Part shown: piece after piece, positions 1-9,794 of the stretch | Layout of the letters: each line of letters starts with the position of its first letter | Position numbering within the stretch: position 1 is the first letter of the stretch | Assembly (NCBI GenBank): GCA_028277605.1 | Contig: JANQFZ010000068.1 | Span: 84,898-148,897, forward strand | Length of the DNA: 64,000 nucleotides | Source: Vallitaleaceae bacterium | GTDB lineage: Bacteria > Bacillota > Clostridia > Lachnospirales > Vallitaleaceae | Reading direction: 5' to 3' | Notes under the pieces: model-generated | The model's database searches: none | What the model was told of the DNA's origin: nothing | What the model saw: the letters and a program-made list of their open reading frames with translations, nothing else | Translations under genes and position numbers: made by a program

Positions 1-462
1 AAAAGTATCATAATAGTGTTAATAGTGCTAGGAATAGTCTTAGGTGGTATTGGTTATTTTTTGATGGATCAGCGGAATAAAAGTGAACAGGAAGAAGAAA
101 GTGGGAAAATTCCTATAGAGCAGCTTGTAACGGTAGAATACGAAAACCCCATTATTGCTACCATACCTTTTAAAGACAATGAAACGAAATGGCTGAATGT
201 CAGTCTTACAGTTGGTTTTGCGTTAGATTCAAAGAAAAAAGCAGCAGATAATATGAAAGTACAATTAGAAGAAAAAACAGGGTGGGTTACCCATAAAGTT
301 CGAACGCTGCTAACAGCTAAAGATGGTGATGCAGTTATAGAAAAAACATTTGAAGAAACATTTGCGCAAGATATATTAAGTATGATTCAGAAGGAGCTGG
401 ATACAGACGCTGTAATAGAAATATATTTTAAAGAATTTCTATATAGTGTTAAACATATATAA
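1..462 (+). CDS. fliL: Flagellar basal body-associated protein FliL (5' end cut off)
   Basis: FliL is a single-pass membrane protein beside the flagellar stator; it supports MotAB function and torque. The frame is open to the first base of the window, so the true start lies upstream; the GTG at 16 is only the first internal candidate. What remains is a hydrophobic segment (about the first 20 residues), a charged linker rich in E and K, and a C-terminal periplasmic-type domain of about 110 residues. Position directly before fliM matches the usual clostridial flagellar operon. The sequence is divergent, so the call rests on architecture plus neighbours. Confidence 0.85.
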   Translation, partial: KSIIIVLIVLGIVLGGIGYFLMDQRNKSEQEEESGKIPIEQLVTVEYENPIIATIPFKDNETKWLNVSLTVGFALDSKKKAADNMKVQLEEKTGWVTHKVRTLLTAKDGDAVIEKTFEETFAQDILSMIQKELDTDAVIEIYFKEFLYSVKHI

Positions 463-514
463 ATCTTAGTTTTATTTTTTTCGTTATACTTCAGGCATTA
501 CAGGAGGTGAAGCA

Positions 515-1498
515 ATGGGTGAAGTATTATCACAAAATGAAATTGATGAGCTGTTGCATGCCTTGGATAAAGGGGAATTAGATGTTAATGATTACAAAGC
601 GGACGGTAATGAACAAAAGGTTAAAGATTACGATTTTGCACGTCCTTCAAAATTTTCTAAAGAACACCTAAGAACGCTTGAAATCATATTTGAACATTAC
701 GCAAGATTAATATCCACAACACTTCCTGCTTACTTACGTATTCCTACGCAAGTAGAAGTGGTTAATTCAGAGGCTATCTCCTATTCAGAATTTTGTAATG
801 CCTTATCTAACCCAATTTTACTAGGACTAGTGGACTTTCAACCATTAAATGGGTCGATAATTGTTGATTTATCAGCTAATTTAGGTTATGCTATAATCGA
901 TAGAATTCTTGGAGGGACAGGCGAAACGCTTGAAAAAAAGAGAGAGTTCTCAGAAATTGAATTAAGTCTTATTGAGAAAGTTATGGTCGTTTGTATACAT
1001 CAGATGATAGAACCTTGGATAAATGTCATTGAAATTAGTCCAACCCTAGATAGAATTGAGACAAACTCCCAATTTGCTCAAATTATAGCTCCAAATGAGA
1101 TTATTGCTTTAATAACACTAAATCTCAAAATTGGAAAAGTGGAAGGTTTGTACAATATTTGTATTCCCTATATTTGTGTTGAGCCTATTATGGACAAGTT
1201 GAATACTAAATACTGGTATTCAACCATGAAGGAATCTAACAAGCAAATTTATAAAGACTACATAGAGAAACAGATAACATCTTCTAAAATACCCATTAAG
1301 GCTATCTTGGGTAATAGCTTTATATCGGTTAGAGATTTTATACACTTACAGCAGGGTGATATAATTAAGTTAGATAATAAAGTGGATGATCCGATTGAGA
1401 TATTGGTTGGAAATCTAAGAAAATTCACCGCACAGCCAGGAATACATAATCGAAATCGTGCTGTTAAGATAGATTCTATCATAGGAAAGGAGGAGTAA
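515..1498 (+). CDS. fliM: Flagellar motor switch protein FliM
   Basis: FliM forms the middle of the cytoplasmic C-ring and binds phosphorylated CheY to change rotation direction. The 327-residue product begins with the short CheY-binding peptide typical of FliM (LSQNEIDELL, residues 5-14), followed by the CheC-like middle domain and a C-terminal SpoA domain (about 250-325). Length is normal for the family. The start at 515 follows a strong AGGAGGTGA site. The gene ends one base before fliY starts, implying co-transcription and stoichiometric assembly. Confidence 0.97.
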   Translation: MGEVLSQNEIDELLHALDKGELDVNDYKADGNEQKVKDYDFARPSKFSKEHLRTLEIIFEHYARLISTTLPAYLRIPTQVEVVNSEAISYSEFCNALSNPILLGLVDFQPLNGSIIVDLSANLGYAIIDRILGGTGETLEKKREFSEIELSLIEKVMVVCIHQMIEPWINVIEISPTLDRIETNSQFAQIIAPNEIIALITLNLKIGKVEGLYNICIPYICVEPIMDKLNTKYWYSTMKESNKQIYKDYIEKQITSSKIPIKAILGNSFISVRDFIHLQQGDIIKLDNKVDDPIEILVGNLRKFTAQPGIHNRNRAVKIDSIIGKEE

Positions 1499-1499
1499 C

Positions 1500-2741
1500 A
1501 TGAGTGACATGTTATCTCAGGAAGAAATTAATGCGCTGTTAAATGGTTTGGAAGAAGAAAACAGCTCAGATGCTGCTGATACAGAGGCTCATACTAATAC
1601 AAGTACGACCGTATTAAGCGAAGATGAAAAGGATGCTATTGGTGAAATTTCCAATATAAGTATGGGAACAGCGGCGACAACCTTATTTACCTTGGTTAAT
1701 AATAAAGTTGTTATTACAACCCCTCAAGTTTCCTTATCTAGCTGGAAAGAGTTTTCGAAAATGTTTGTTAAACCATTAGTTGCCATACAGATTATCTACA
1801 AAGAAGGTTTAGATGGTTCAAATGTTTTAATGTTAAAGGAAAAGGATGTTAAAATTATTACAGATCTCATGATGGGTGGTGATGGTTCTAATATTGATGA
1901 TACAGAACTTTCGGATTTACATTTAAGTGCTATAAGTGAAGCAATGAATCAAATGATTGGTTCATCAGCAACATCTATGTCTTCTATGTTTAAGAAAAAG
2001 ATTGATATTAATCCACCTATTTCTAATCTTGTTAATATGCAAGAAGAAGTGGATACATCAGACATTGCTGAGTTTCTTAGCGATGAATTTATTCTTGTAT
2101 CCTTTAGGATGCAAATTGGAGATTTAGTCGATAGTCAAATTATGCAGCTGTATCCTTTGAATTTTGCTAAAGATTTGTTTGACTCATTTACGAATGCTAA
2201 ATCAGAGGAGCAGGCTGAAAGTGCTGAGAAGAGTGAAGAAGTTAGTGCTCCAGAGCAGGTTCAACAGACCATGCAACAAGCAGCGCCAACTGTTTCAAAT
2301 GAAACTGTTCAGCAGCCTCAAAATCCTTATCCGAATGCACAGAGTCCTAATTTTAATTTTAACCCTTCAAATATGGGAATGGGTTACGAGCAAGACAGAT
2401 TTAGAAATGTAGAAGTTCAAAATGCTCAATTTCAAAACTTTGACGTGGGTGCTGTTATGCAGCAGAAAGAAAACATCGGTTTAATTATGGATGTACCATT
2501 AGAGGTAACAGTTGAGCTAGGTAGAACAAAGAAATCAATTAAAGAGATATTAGAGTTTTCACCTGGAACCATATTAGAGCTAAATAAACTAGCTGGTGAG
2601 CCTATAGATGTATTGGTAAATGGCAAGATGGTAGCAAAAGGTGAAGTTGTCGTTATAGACGAAAACTTTGGTATTAGAATCAATGAAATCATAAAACCTG
2701 TCAAATTAGATTTCTATGGCAGTGAACAATCCACACTATGA
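1500..2741 (+). CDS. fliY: Flagellar motor switch phosphatase FliY
   Basis: FliY replaces FliN in many Gram-positives: it is a C-ring component and also dephosphorylates CheY-P. The 413-residue product has an N-terminal FliM-like peptide (LSQEEINALL), a CheC-type domain with two phosphatase-type signatures of the S/D-x3-E-x2-N kind (near residues 47-54 and 140-147), a Q/N/P-rich linker (about 240-310), and a C-terminal SpoA/FliN domain (about 325-405). Both active-site motifs look intact, so phosphatase activity is likely. It lies 1 bp after fliM. Confidence 0.95.
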   Translation: MSDMLSQEEINALLNGLEEENSSDAADTEAHTNTSTTVLSEDEKDAIGEISNISMGTAATTLFTLVNNKVVITTPQVSLSSWKEFSKMFVKPLVAIQIIYKEGLDGSNVLMLKEKDVKIITDLMMGGDGSNIDDTELSDLHLSAISEAMNQMIGSSATSMSSMFKKKIDINPPISNLVNMQEEVDTSDIAEFLSDEFILVSFRMQIGDLVDSQIMQLYPLNFAKDLFDSFTNAKSEEQAESAEKSEEVSAPEQVQQTMQQAAPTVSNETVQQPQNPYPNAQSPNFNFNPSNMGMGYEQDRFRNVEVQNAQFQNFDVGAVMQQKENIGLIMDVPLEVTVELGRTKKSIKEILEFSPGTILELNKLAGEPIDVLVNGKMVAKGEVVVIDENFGIRINEIIKPVKLDFYGSEQSTL

Positions 2742-2843
2742 TAAAAATTAAGAGAAATTCATGATTATTAAAGTTGCATCTTCAGTTTAATTAAAATTAT
2801 GAACTTCTCTCAATAAGAATATGAATAAAAAGGAGAGAGAGTA

Positions 2844-3209
2844 ATGGCAGGCAAGAATATCTTAATTGTAGACGATGCTGCATTTATGAGAATGATGATT
2901 AAGGACATTCTTACAAAGAACGGATATAATGTCATTGGTGAAGCAGAAAATGGAATGAAAGCAGTTGAAAGATTTAATGAACATCAACCAGATTTGGTTA
3001 TTATGGATATCACAATGCCTGAAATGGATGGTATTCAAGCAGTTAAAAAAATAAAAGAATTGTCTCCCGAAGCAAGTATTATTATGTGTTCGGCTATGGG
3101 ACAACAGGCTATGGTTATAGAATCCATACAAGCTGGAGCTAAGGATTTTGTTGTGAAGCCTTTTCAAGCAGACAGAGTTATAGAAGCAGTAGCAAAAGCA
3201 TTAGGTTAG
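2844..3209 (+). CDS. cheY: Chemotaxis response regulator CheY
   Basis: Single-domain receiver that, when phosphorylated by CheA, binds FliM. The 121 residues carry all receiver residues: D10-D11, the phospho-acceptor D55 in MDITMP, the S/T switch position in CSAMG and the lysine in VKPF. There is no output domain. A GGAGAGAG ribosome site precedes the ATG. The 102 bp gap to fliY is the largest within the early operon. Location between fliY and fliO is typical of Bacillus and clostridial fla/che operons. Confidence 0.96.
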   Translation: MAGKNILIVDDAAFMRMMIKDILTKNGYNVIGEAENGMKAVERFNEHQPDLVIMDITMPEMDGIQAVKKIKELSPEASIIMCSAMGQQAMVIESIQAGAKDFVVKPFQADRVIEAVAKALG

Positions 3210-3222
3210 GAAAGGAAGAGAT

Positions 3223-3567
3223 ATGAATTTTGGAGATTTTTTGCACTTGTTTTTATTATTAATCGCTTTTTTTGCTGTTCTATTTGGAGCTTATTATGTT
3301 ACGAAGTTGTTTGCACGCTTTCAAAGTAAAAAGGTCTTAGGGAATAATATAAAGGTGATAGAATCTATTATGATTGGACCTCAAAAAACAATTCAACTTG
3401 TGAAAGTGGGACAGGAGTATTTATTAATCGGTGTAACCAAAGATCATATCACTTATTTAAAATCAATTGAAAACGATCAAGTAACTTTTAACGAGGAAAA
3501 ATTAAATGGCAGTCGTAACGATACCTTTAATAAGCTACTTGAAAAAATTATGAAAAAACATGTTTAA
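3223..3567 (+). CDS. fliO: Flagellar biosynthesis protein FliO/FliZ family
   Basis: FliO helps assemble the FliP ring of the flagellar type III export gate. The product is 114 residues with one N-terminal membrane segment (about residues 8-30), then a small cytoplasmic domain with the family-type pattern in which a short conserved stretch (VIESIMIGPQKTIQLVKVG) leads into a beta-rich region. It begins 14 bp after cheY and precedes fliP. Sequence conservation in this family is low, so gene order carries much of the weight. Confidence 0.88.
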   Translation: MNFGDFLHLFLLLIAFFAVLFGAYYVTKLFARFQSKKVLGNNIKVIESIMIGPQKTIQLVKVGQEYLLIGVTKDHITYLKSIENDQVTFNEEKLNGSRNDTFNKLLEKIMKKHV

Positions 3568-3585
3568 CAATGCTGGAGTGTCCTT

Positions 3586-4386
3586 ATGAAAAACAACTTT
3601 AAGTGGATAAAAAACAATAAATTTTGCTGGATAGGCTTGGCGTTAATGATACATAACCTGTTTTTTGCTCTGAGTACTTTTGCTTCACCAGCAGGTGACG
3701 ATTCAGTTCCTGTACCGCTATCTTTTGATTTTAGTATCGGTGCGGCTGAGAACGGTAAAGATGTTGTTAATAGCCTTCAAATATTGTTTATGCTAACTAT
3801 TATTGCTCTAGCCCCTGCAATCCTTGTAATGATAACTTCATTTACAAGGATAATTGTTGTTTTACACTTTGTTCGATCAGCCTTATCAACACAGCAATCT
3901 CCTCCTAACCAAGTTTTGGTTGGTTTGGCTTTGTTTTTAACTTTTTTTATTATGTCGCCGGTTATATCTCAAGTCAATGATGATGCACTAAAGCCGTATT
4001 CAGCAGGAGAATTATCACAGAATGAGGCTATTGAAATCGGGTTAGAGCCAATAAGGGATTTTATGCTTGAACAGGTGAATGATAAGGATTTGTCTTTATT
4101 CTTAGATATTGCAAAAATTGATAGTATTGAGACCTATGATGATATTCCAACCTCGGTTTTAATTCCTGCTTTTATTATCAGTGAGTTGAGAGCGGCTTTT
4201 ATTATTGGGTTTTTAATTTATATTCCTTTTATCGTTATAGATATGGTTGTTGCATCAACACTAATGTCGATGGGGATGATGATGCTTCCACCAGTTATGA
4301 TTTCACTACCTTTTAAAATATTATTATTTATCCTTGCGGACGGATGGAATTTAGTCATTGGAGAGCTTGTTAAAACGTTCTATTAA
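3586..4386 (+). CDS. fliP: Flagellar export gate protein FliP
   Basis: Core subunit of the FliP5-FliQ4-FliR1 export gate in the flagellar basal body. The 266-residue protein has a cleavable-type signal segment (about 17-35, ending near ASPAG), then the highly conserved FliP region with ILVMITSFTRIIVVLHFVR and the proline-rich SALSTQQSPPNQVLVGL stretch, and two C-terminal membrane hairpins (MGMMMLPPVMISLPFKILLF). Full length for the family. Followed by fliQ and fliR. Confidence 0.97.
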   Translation: MKNNFKWIKNNKFCWIGLALMIHNLFFALSTFASPAGDDSVPVPLSFDFSIGAAENGKDVVNSLQILFMLTIIALAPAILVMITSFTRIIVVLHFVRSALSTQQSPPNQVLVGLALFLTFFIMSPVISQVNDDALKPYSAGELSQNEAIEIGLEPIRDFMLEQVNDKDLSLFLDIAKIDSIETYDDIPTSVLIPAFIISELRAAFIIGFLIYIPFIVIDMVVASTLMSMGMMMLPPVMISLPFKILLFILADGWNLVIGELVKTFY

Positions 4387-4461
4387 TGATAATAGCAGGT
4401 CGCTATAAGGTAATCAAGTAACTACTCAAACATGAGAAAGTGTGAAAGGAATGATAGTGGT

Positions 4462-4734
4462 ATGAACGAAGTGATGGTTATAGATGTTGCAAAAGATGCG
4501 TTAATGTCAGTTATTACCATAGCTGCTCCTTTGCTTCTCGTAGCATTAACAGTTGGGTTTATTGTTAGTATTTTTCAAACTGTAACATCTATTCAGGAAC
4601 CGACATTAGCGTTTATTCCCAAAATATTAGGGGTATTTATCACACTTATTGTGTTAGGCCCGTGGATGCTAAACCAATTAGTTGAGCTTGTTAATAGGCT
4701 GTATACTAGCTTTTCCACATTTATTAGAAGTTAG
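4462..4734 (+). CDS. fliQ: Flagellar export gate protein FliQ
   Basis: Small two-helix membrane subunit of the flagellar export gate. The ATG at 4462 gives 90 residues (MNEVMVIDVAKDAL...), matching the usual 88-90; a longer reading from 4432 would add ten unconserved residues and is disfavoured. The conserved FQTVTSIQEPTLAFIPKI stretch sits between the two hydrophobic helices. It lies between fliP and fliR, only 9 bp from fliR. Confidence 0.95.
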   Translation: MNEVMVIDVAKDALMSVITIAAPLLLVALTVGFIVSIFQTVTSIQEPTLAFIPKILGVFITLIVLGPWMLNQLVELVNRLYTSFSTFIRS

Positions 4735-4743
4735 GAGCGTTAT

Positions 4744-5529
4744 ATGGAATTAATACTAAGCGATCCTTTTCAATTCTTAGATACATTTCTATTAACCTTT
4801 GTAAGAATGTTAAGCTTTATTAGTGTTGTGCCTATTTTCAGTATTAGAAATGTACCTATGATTACAAGAGTTATCTTTGCATTTTTTTTAGCTGCTATAG
4901 TAGTTAATATCTATCCGTCAACGCTTAGTATAGTCAGTGATCAATTCATGTCTTTTCTATTGTTGATTGTTAAAGAATTTATTGTGGGGGTATTACTTGG
5001 ATTTGGAGCCTATCTTGTTTTTTCCATTGTTACGTTGGCTGGACAGCTCATTGATTTTCAAATTGGATTTACCATGGTTAATGTGTTTGATCCGTTAAGT
5101 CAGATCCAGTTGACCATAACAGGAAACTTGTACTACTATTTGTTTATATTGATCATGATCACAACGAATCTACATTTTTTCCTTATAAGGGCGATTGTTG
5201 AAAGCTATAAGTTTATACCACTGGGGCAGGCTTTTGTACAACCAGAATTATATACATCATTTTTAGGATTTTTTACAACTTATTTTGTGTTAGCAGTTAA
5301 AATAGCTTTACCGATATTAGGAGTTATGTTTTTGTCTAACGTGGTATTGGGAATAATGGCAAGAACCGCCCCACAAATGAATATGTTTGTTATTGGAATG
5401 CCGTTAAAAATTTTCGTAGGTCTAACCATCCTATTATTGATGCTCAATATTTTTTCTACCATTAGTCATGCATTATATGATTATTTGGTTCAGTTTATGG
5501 ACAGTCTGATCAAGGGGTTGATGCCATAA
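4744..5529 (+). CDS. fliR: Flagellar export gate protein FliR
   Basis: Membrane subunit of the export gate, present once per gate complex. The 261-residue product is almost entirely hydrophobic, with about six predicted membrane segments, and includes the family-typical GFTMVNVFDP and ARTAPQMNMFVIGMPLKI stretches. Its stop codon overlaps the start of flhB by one base, implying translational coupling. In some clostridia fliR and flhB are fused; here they are separate. Confidence 0.96.
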   Translation: MELILSDPFQFLDTFLLTFVRMLSFISVVPIFSIRNVPMITRVIFAFFLAAIVVNIYPSTLSIVSDQFMSFLLLIVKEFIVGVLLGFGAYLVFSIVTLAGQLIDFQIGFTMVNVFDPLSQIQLTITGNLYYYLFILIMITTNLHFFLIRAIVESYKFIPLGQAFVQPELYTSFLGFFTTYFVLAVKIALPILGVMFLSNVVLGIMARTAPQMNMFVIGMPLKIFVGLTILLLMLNIFSTISHALYDYLVQFMDSLIKGLMP

Positions 5530-6626
5530 TGATAGTTCTCAACCTTCAATTTTTTGCGGATGGGCCGGGTGGTGAAAAAACTGAAAAAGCCACACCTAGA
5601 AAAAGAAGGAAAGCAAGAGAAGAAGGTCGTGTTGCAAAGAGTATAGAGGTTAATACTGCTCTTATACTCATTACATTATTTGCATCAATTAAAATCTTTG
5701 GTTCCAATACTTATAATAAGCTAATTCTAGTATTTAAAAATACTTACTCATTATTTAAAACTTATAGAGATACCTTATCAATAAAAACAATAATGGAGTT
5801 AATGCAAAATAGTCTTATTTCAATTGTTGAAGCTGTTTTACCTTTTATGGTGACATCCCTGATCATTGGATTAATTGCCAGCTTCATGCAGGTTGGATGG
5901 CATCCAAGTACCAAGCCTTTAAAGCCTAAGTTTAATAAGTTAAGTCCGATTAGCGGTTTTAAAAGATTGTTTTCTATGCGGTCTATAATGGAATTAATTA
6001 AATCTATTGTTAAGATTGTGGTTATTTTTGCCATTGTTTATGTTATTATCAACAATAAAAAGAAATGGATCTATGCAATTTTTGATTTGTCATTAATTGA
6101 TGGGGTTAGGTTGGTATTTGACTTAGCAATACAAATTGGCATAGCTATTGGTGGTTTCTTCCTTATTATTGCTTTAGCAGATTTTCTATATCAAAAATTC
6201 TCATTTGAAAAAGAGATGAAAATGACCAAGCAGGAAGTCAAAGAAGAACATAAAGAGGTTGAGGGAAATCCTCAAATTAAATCAAAAATAAGGCAAAAAA
6301 TGAGAGAAGTTTCTATGAAACGAATGATGCAGGATTTACCTGCGGCTGATGTTGTCATTACGAATCCAACGCATTTTGCTGTTGCAATACAGTATGATTC
6401 TAATCAATCAGATGCGCCGCGGGTTTTAGCAAAGGGTGTTGATTTTTTAGCAGCTAAGATTAAAGAAGCAGCTAAAGAGTATCATATAGAAATTGTTGAA
6501 AACAAACCGCTTGCCAGGTCTTTGTATTATACCGTAGATATTGGTGAAGAAATCCCTGGTGAACTATATCAAGCTGTGGCAGAAGTCCTAGCATTTGTTT
6601 ATAGTTTAAAGCGTAATCAACAGTAA
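5529..6626 (+). CDS. flhB: Flagellar export substrate-specificity switch protein FlhB
   Basis: FlhB switches the export apparatus from rod/hook to filament substrates by self-cleavage. The 365-residue protein starts with the clostridial-type leader LNLQFFADG, then the charged GEKTEKATPRKRRKAREEG region, four membrane segments (about 40-225), and a cytoplasmic domain with the self-cleavage motif NPTH (in VITNPTHFAVAI, about residues 280-283). All key residues are present. The start overlaps the fliR stop (TAATG). Confidence 0.97.
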   Translation: MIVLNLQFFADGPGGEKTEKATPRKRRKAREEGRVAKSIEVNTALILITLFASIKIFGSNTYNKLILVFKNTYSLFKTYRDTLSIKTIMELMQNSLISIVEAVLPFMVTSLIIGLIASFMQVGWHPSTKPLKPKFNKLSPISGFKRLFSMRSIMELIKSIVKIVVIFAIVYVIINNKKKWIYAIFDLSLIDGVRLVFDLAIQIGIAIGGFFLIIALADFLYQKFSFEKEMKMTKQEVKEEHKEVEGNPQIKSKIRQKMREVSMKRMMQDLPAADVVITNPTHFAVAIQYDSNQSDAPRVLAKGVDFLAAKIKEAAKEYHIEIVENKPLARSLYYTVDIGEEIPGELYQAVAEVLAFVYSLKRNQQ

Positions 6627-6639
6627 GAAGGTGCATATT

Positions 6640-8682
6640 ATGAAGATTAAAGCTGGAGATATTATATTAGGTATTTTTATTATCATAGCTATCATTGTGA
6701 TGATACTACCTTTACCTACTGTATTGTTAGATATTTTTATTACGTTAAATCTTGCTGTAGCATTGATTATACTATTTAATGCTCTTTTTGCTAAAGAAGC
6801 TTTAAGTATGTCTAGTTTTCCAACGATACTATTGTTTATAACGGTCTATAGATTAGCTCTTAATGTTTCCTCCACACGATTAATTTTAACACAGGGTAAT
6901 GCAGGAGATGTTATTCAAGTTTTTGGGAGTTTTGTAGGTGGTGGGAATATTATTGTCGGTATTATTATCTTTATTATTCTTATCATCATTAACTTTTTAG
7001 TTATTACTAAAGGTTCAGAAAGGGTAGCGGAGGTTTCCGCTCGTTTTACACTGGATGCTATGCCTGGTAAGCAGATGGCTATAGATGCTGATTTAAATTC
7101 TGGTCTTATTAATGAACAGGATGCGAGAATGAGAAGAGAGAAGATACAAAATGAAGCAAGCTTCTATGGAGCTATGGATGGTGCTAGTAAATTTGTTAAA
7201 GGGGATGCCATTGCAGGATTGATTATTACCTTTATCAATATTGCAGGAGGTATAGTGACAGGTATCATCACACAAGGATACTCTATGACTGAAGCTCTTA
7301 ATATCTATACACTACTTACGATTGGTGATGGTTTGGTGAGTCAAATACCTGCCATTTTAATTTCATTAGCCACAGGTATTCTAGTCACGAAAGTATCAAA
7401 AGAAGCAGAAGTCAGTGATGAGTTATTAGGTCAGCTATTCTCATTACCCAAGGTTCTATATTTAGCAGGAGGTGTCTTAATTTTTCTTGGAGCTTTTTCA
7501 CCTTTAGATTTCTTTATTGTATCAGGAACAGGTATTTTGATGGTGGTAGCGGCATCAAGAATCAATCGACAGCTTAAGCTTCAATCGGTTGAGGAAGAAA
7601 TTGCAACTGAAGATTTTGAAGCAGAAGAGATAAGGAGACCAGAAAATGTGGTTTCCCTACTGCATGTCGATCCAATAGAATTGGAATTTGGTTATGGCAT
7701 TATTCCATTAGCTGATGTTAATCAAGGTGGTGATTTGTTAGATAGAGTGGTTATGATACGAAGACAGATCGCTTTAGAGCTAGGGACTGTGGTTCCCATT
7801 ATACGGTTAAGAGATAATATTCAGTTAAATCCAAATCAATACCTTATAAAGATAAAAGGATATGAAGCTGCTGAAGGAGAAATTCTATTTGATCATTATT
7901 TAGCTATGAATCCAGGTTTTGTTGAGGAAGAAATGGACGGTATTGAAACCATTGAGCCGGCATTTAAGCTACCAGCTATTTGGATAACTGAAAGTCAGAG
8001 AGAAAAAGCTGAAACACTAGGCTATACAGTTGTTGACCCCCCTTCTATTATTGCTACGCACTTAACAGAGGTTATTAAAAGGCATTTGGATGATTTATTA
8101 ACACGACAGGATGTGCAGGTTTTAATTAATAATGTTAAAGAAGAGCATCCAACATTGGTTGAAGAACTGGTTCCTAAGCTGTTATCTGTTGGTGAAATTC
8201 AAAAAGTTCTTATGGCCCTATTAAAAGAGGGTATTTCTATCAAGGATTTGGTTTCAATTTTCGAAACATTAGCGGATCATGCAGCAACTAATCGAGATCC
8301 AGATATTTTAACAGAATACGTTAGACAGGACTTGAAGCGAGCGATATCATCGAAATTTTTAAAGACTAATGAAACCAATACAGTGGTTACTCTAGACCCA
8401 GCAGTTGAACAAAAAATTATGGAATCAGTTAAGCAGACGGAACAAGGTACCTATTTATCCCTTGATCCTGAAGTGACAAGGAAAATCTATGATGTACTTG
8501 ATAAAGAAATGAATAAGCTGGTTTCACTAGGGAAATCTCCTATTATTTTAACATCACCTATTGTAAGATTATATTTTAAAAGGCTTACTGAAGAACATAT
8601 GCCAGATCTTATTGTTCTTTCCTATAGTGAGTTGGAATCCAATGCAGAAATACAATCAATCGGGATGGTGAGTATTAATTGA
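6640..8682 (+). CDS. flhA: Flagellar export protein FlhA
   Basis: Largest membrane component of the flagellar export apparatus; its C-terminal domain docks substrate-chaperone complexes. The start chosen is ATG 6640, 8 bases after an AGAAGG site; the GTG at 6631 overlaps that site. The product is about 680 residues: roughly eight N-terminal membrane segments, the conserved FHIPEP-type cytoplasmic loop (ERVAEVSARFTLDAMPGKQM), and a long soluble domain from about residue 330. Its last four bases overlap the TTG start of flhF. Confidence 0.97.
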   Translation: MKIKAGDIILGIFIIIAIIVMILPLPTVLLDIFITLNLAVALIILFNALFAKEALSMSSFPTILLFITVYRLALNVSSTRLILTQGNAGDVIQVFGSFVGGGNIIVGIIIFIILIIINFLVITKGSERVAEVSARFTLDAMPGKQMAIDADLNSGLINEQDARMRREKIQNEASFYGAMDGASKFVKGDAIAGLIITFINIAGGIVTGIITQGYSMTEALNIYTLLTIGDGLVSQIPAILISLATGILVTKVSKEAEVSDELLGQLFSLPKVLYLAGGVLIFLGAFSPLDFFIVSGTGILMVVAASRINRQLKLQSVEEEIATEDFEAEEIRRPENVVSLLHVDPIELEFGYGIIPLADVNQGGDLLDRVVMIRRQIALELGTVVPIIRLRDNIQLNPNQYLIKIKGYEAAEGEILFDHYLAMNPGFVEEEMDGIETIEPAFKLPAIWITESQREKAETLGYTVVDPPSIIATHLTEVIKRHLDDLLTRQDVQVLINNVKEEHPTLVEELVPKLLSVGEIQKVLMALLKEGISIKDLVSIFETLADHAATNRDPDILTEYVRQDLKRAISSKFLKTNETNTVVTLDPAVEQKIMESVKQTEQGTYLSLDPEVTRKIYDVLDKEMNKLVSLGKSPIILTSPIVRLYFKRLTEEHMPDLIVLSYSELESNAEIQSIGMVSIN

Positions 8683-9794
8683 AGATAAGAACGTATAACG
8701 GAAGTACTGAAACTGAAGCCATGCTAAAAGTTAAAGAAGAGCTAGGTAAAGATGCATTAATCGTTAGCATGAGAACAATAAAGCCTAAAGGAATTTTTAA
8801 ACTGTTTAAAAAACCAACGGTAGAAGTAACGGCAGCTTTGGATGAACGTAATATTACGATTAGTAAAACAGATGAACCTATGCTGGATCCATCTAGCTAT
8901 ATACCAAAAAACTTCTTTGAGCCAAAACCATCTGAAAGTAACAACATAACACACAAACAAGAAAAACCTAAGTCAACACCACAGAACAAGTTCATAAAGC
9001 TTCTATATAAGCAATTGATGCATAATGATGTCAATGAGTCAGTGATTAATGACCTATTACTTGGACTAGAAGGAACAGACTTAGCGACTCAAATAGAGCT
9101 CAAAGATTTGATTTCTAAAGTCTATGAGCGTATTTATGATCACTTAAATGATGTAGAAACCATTCAAATAGATAATAAGCAAAAGCCTAATATCGTTGTT
9201 TTTATTGGTCCTACAGGTGTTGGAAAAACAACAACGATTGCTAAGATTGCTTCTTACTTCAGTCTCAATAAAAATAAGAAGGTGGGTTTGATTACAGCAG
9301 ATACCTATAGAATTGCTGCGGTTGAACAACTAAAAACTTATGCAACCATACTTGATCTTCCTGTTCAGGTTATTTATACTAAGGATGAAATACACACAGC
9401 CATAGAAGCGCTTAATGATAGAGATTTGATTCTCATTGATACAGCAGGACGCTCCCATAAGAATGAGGAACAATTAAATGAGCTTGAGGAACTGCTTTAT
9501 GAGATTGATAAAAAGAAGGTGTTTGTTGTTTTAAGTCTTACAACTAAATACAAAGACTTAAAGAAAATGATAGGTATCTATTCAAAAATAAGTGATTTCA
9601 ATGTCATATTTACTAAGCTTGATGAAACATCTACATTTGGGAACATTCTAAATCTTAAGCATGAGACAGGCTATAAGCTTTCCTATATCTCATATGGTCA
9701 AAATGTTCCAGATGATTTTAGTCAAATTAATATACAAGATATCACCAACAATCTCTTAGGAGGAGATGAAGATGGATCAAGCCTCGAATCTTAG
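8679..9794 (+). CDS. flhF: Signal recognition particle-like GTPase FlhF
   Basis: FlhF is an SRP-type GTPase that sets the position and number of flagella. The 371-residue product has a basic N-terminal B domain, an N domain (about 105-160) and a G domain with P-loop GPTGVGKTT (about residue 177), the DTYRIAAVEQL motif and DTAGRS switch. The start is a TTG overlapping the flhA stop. It is paired with flhG, its GTPase activator. Length is normal. Confidence 0.96.
   Translation: MKIRTYNGSTETEAMLKVKEELGKDALIVSMRTIKPKGIFKLFKKPTVEVTAALDERNITISKTDEPMLDPSSYIPKNFFEPKPSESNNITHKQEKPKSTPQNKFIKLLYKQLMHNDVNESVINDLLLGLEGTDLATQIELKDLISKVYERIYDHLNDVETIQIDNKQKPNIVVFIGPTGVGKTTTIAKIASYFSLNKNKKVGLITADTYRIAAVEQLKTYATILDLPVQVIYTKDEIHTAIEALNDRDLILIDTAGRSHKNEEQLNELEELLYEIDKKKVFVVLSLTTKYKDLKKMIGIYSKISDFNVIFTKLDETSTFGNILNLKHETGYKLSYISYGQNVPDDFSQINIQDITNNLLGGDEDGSSLES

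Noticed and set aside
2753..2812. Inverted repeat between fliY and cheY (AGAGAAATTCAT with ATGAACTTCTCT)
   Set aside because: One mismatch, a loop of over 30 bases and no T run; too weak to call a terminator or operator.
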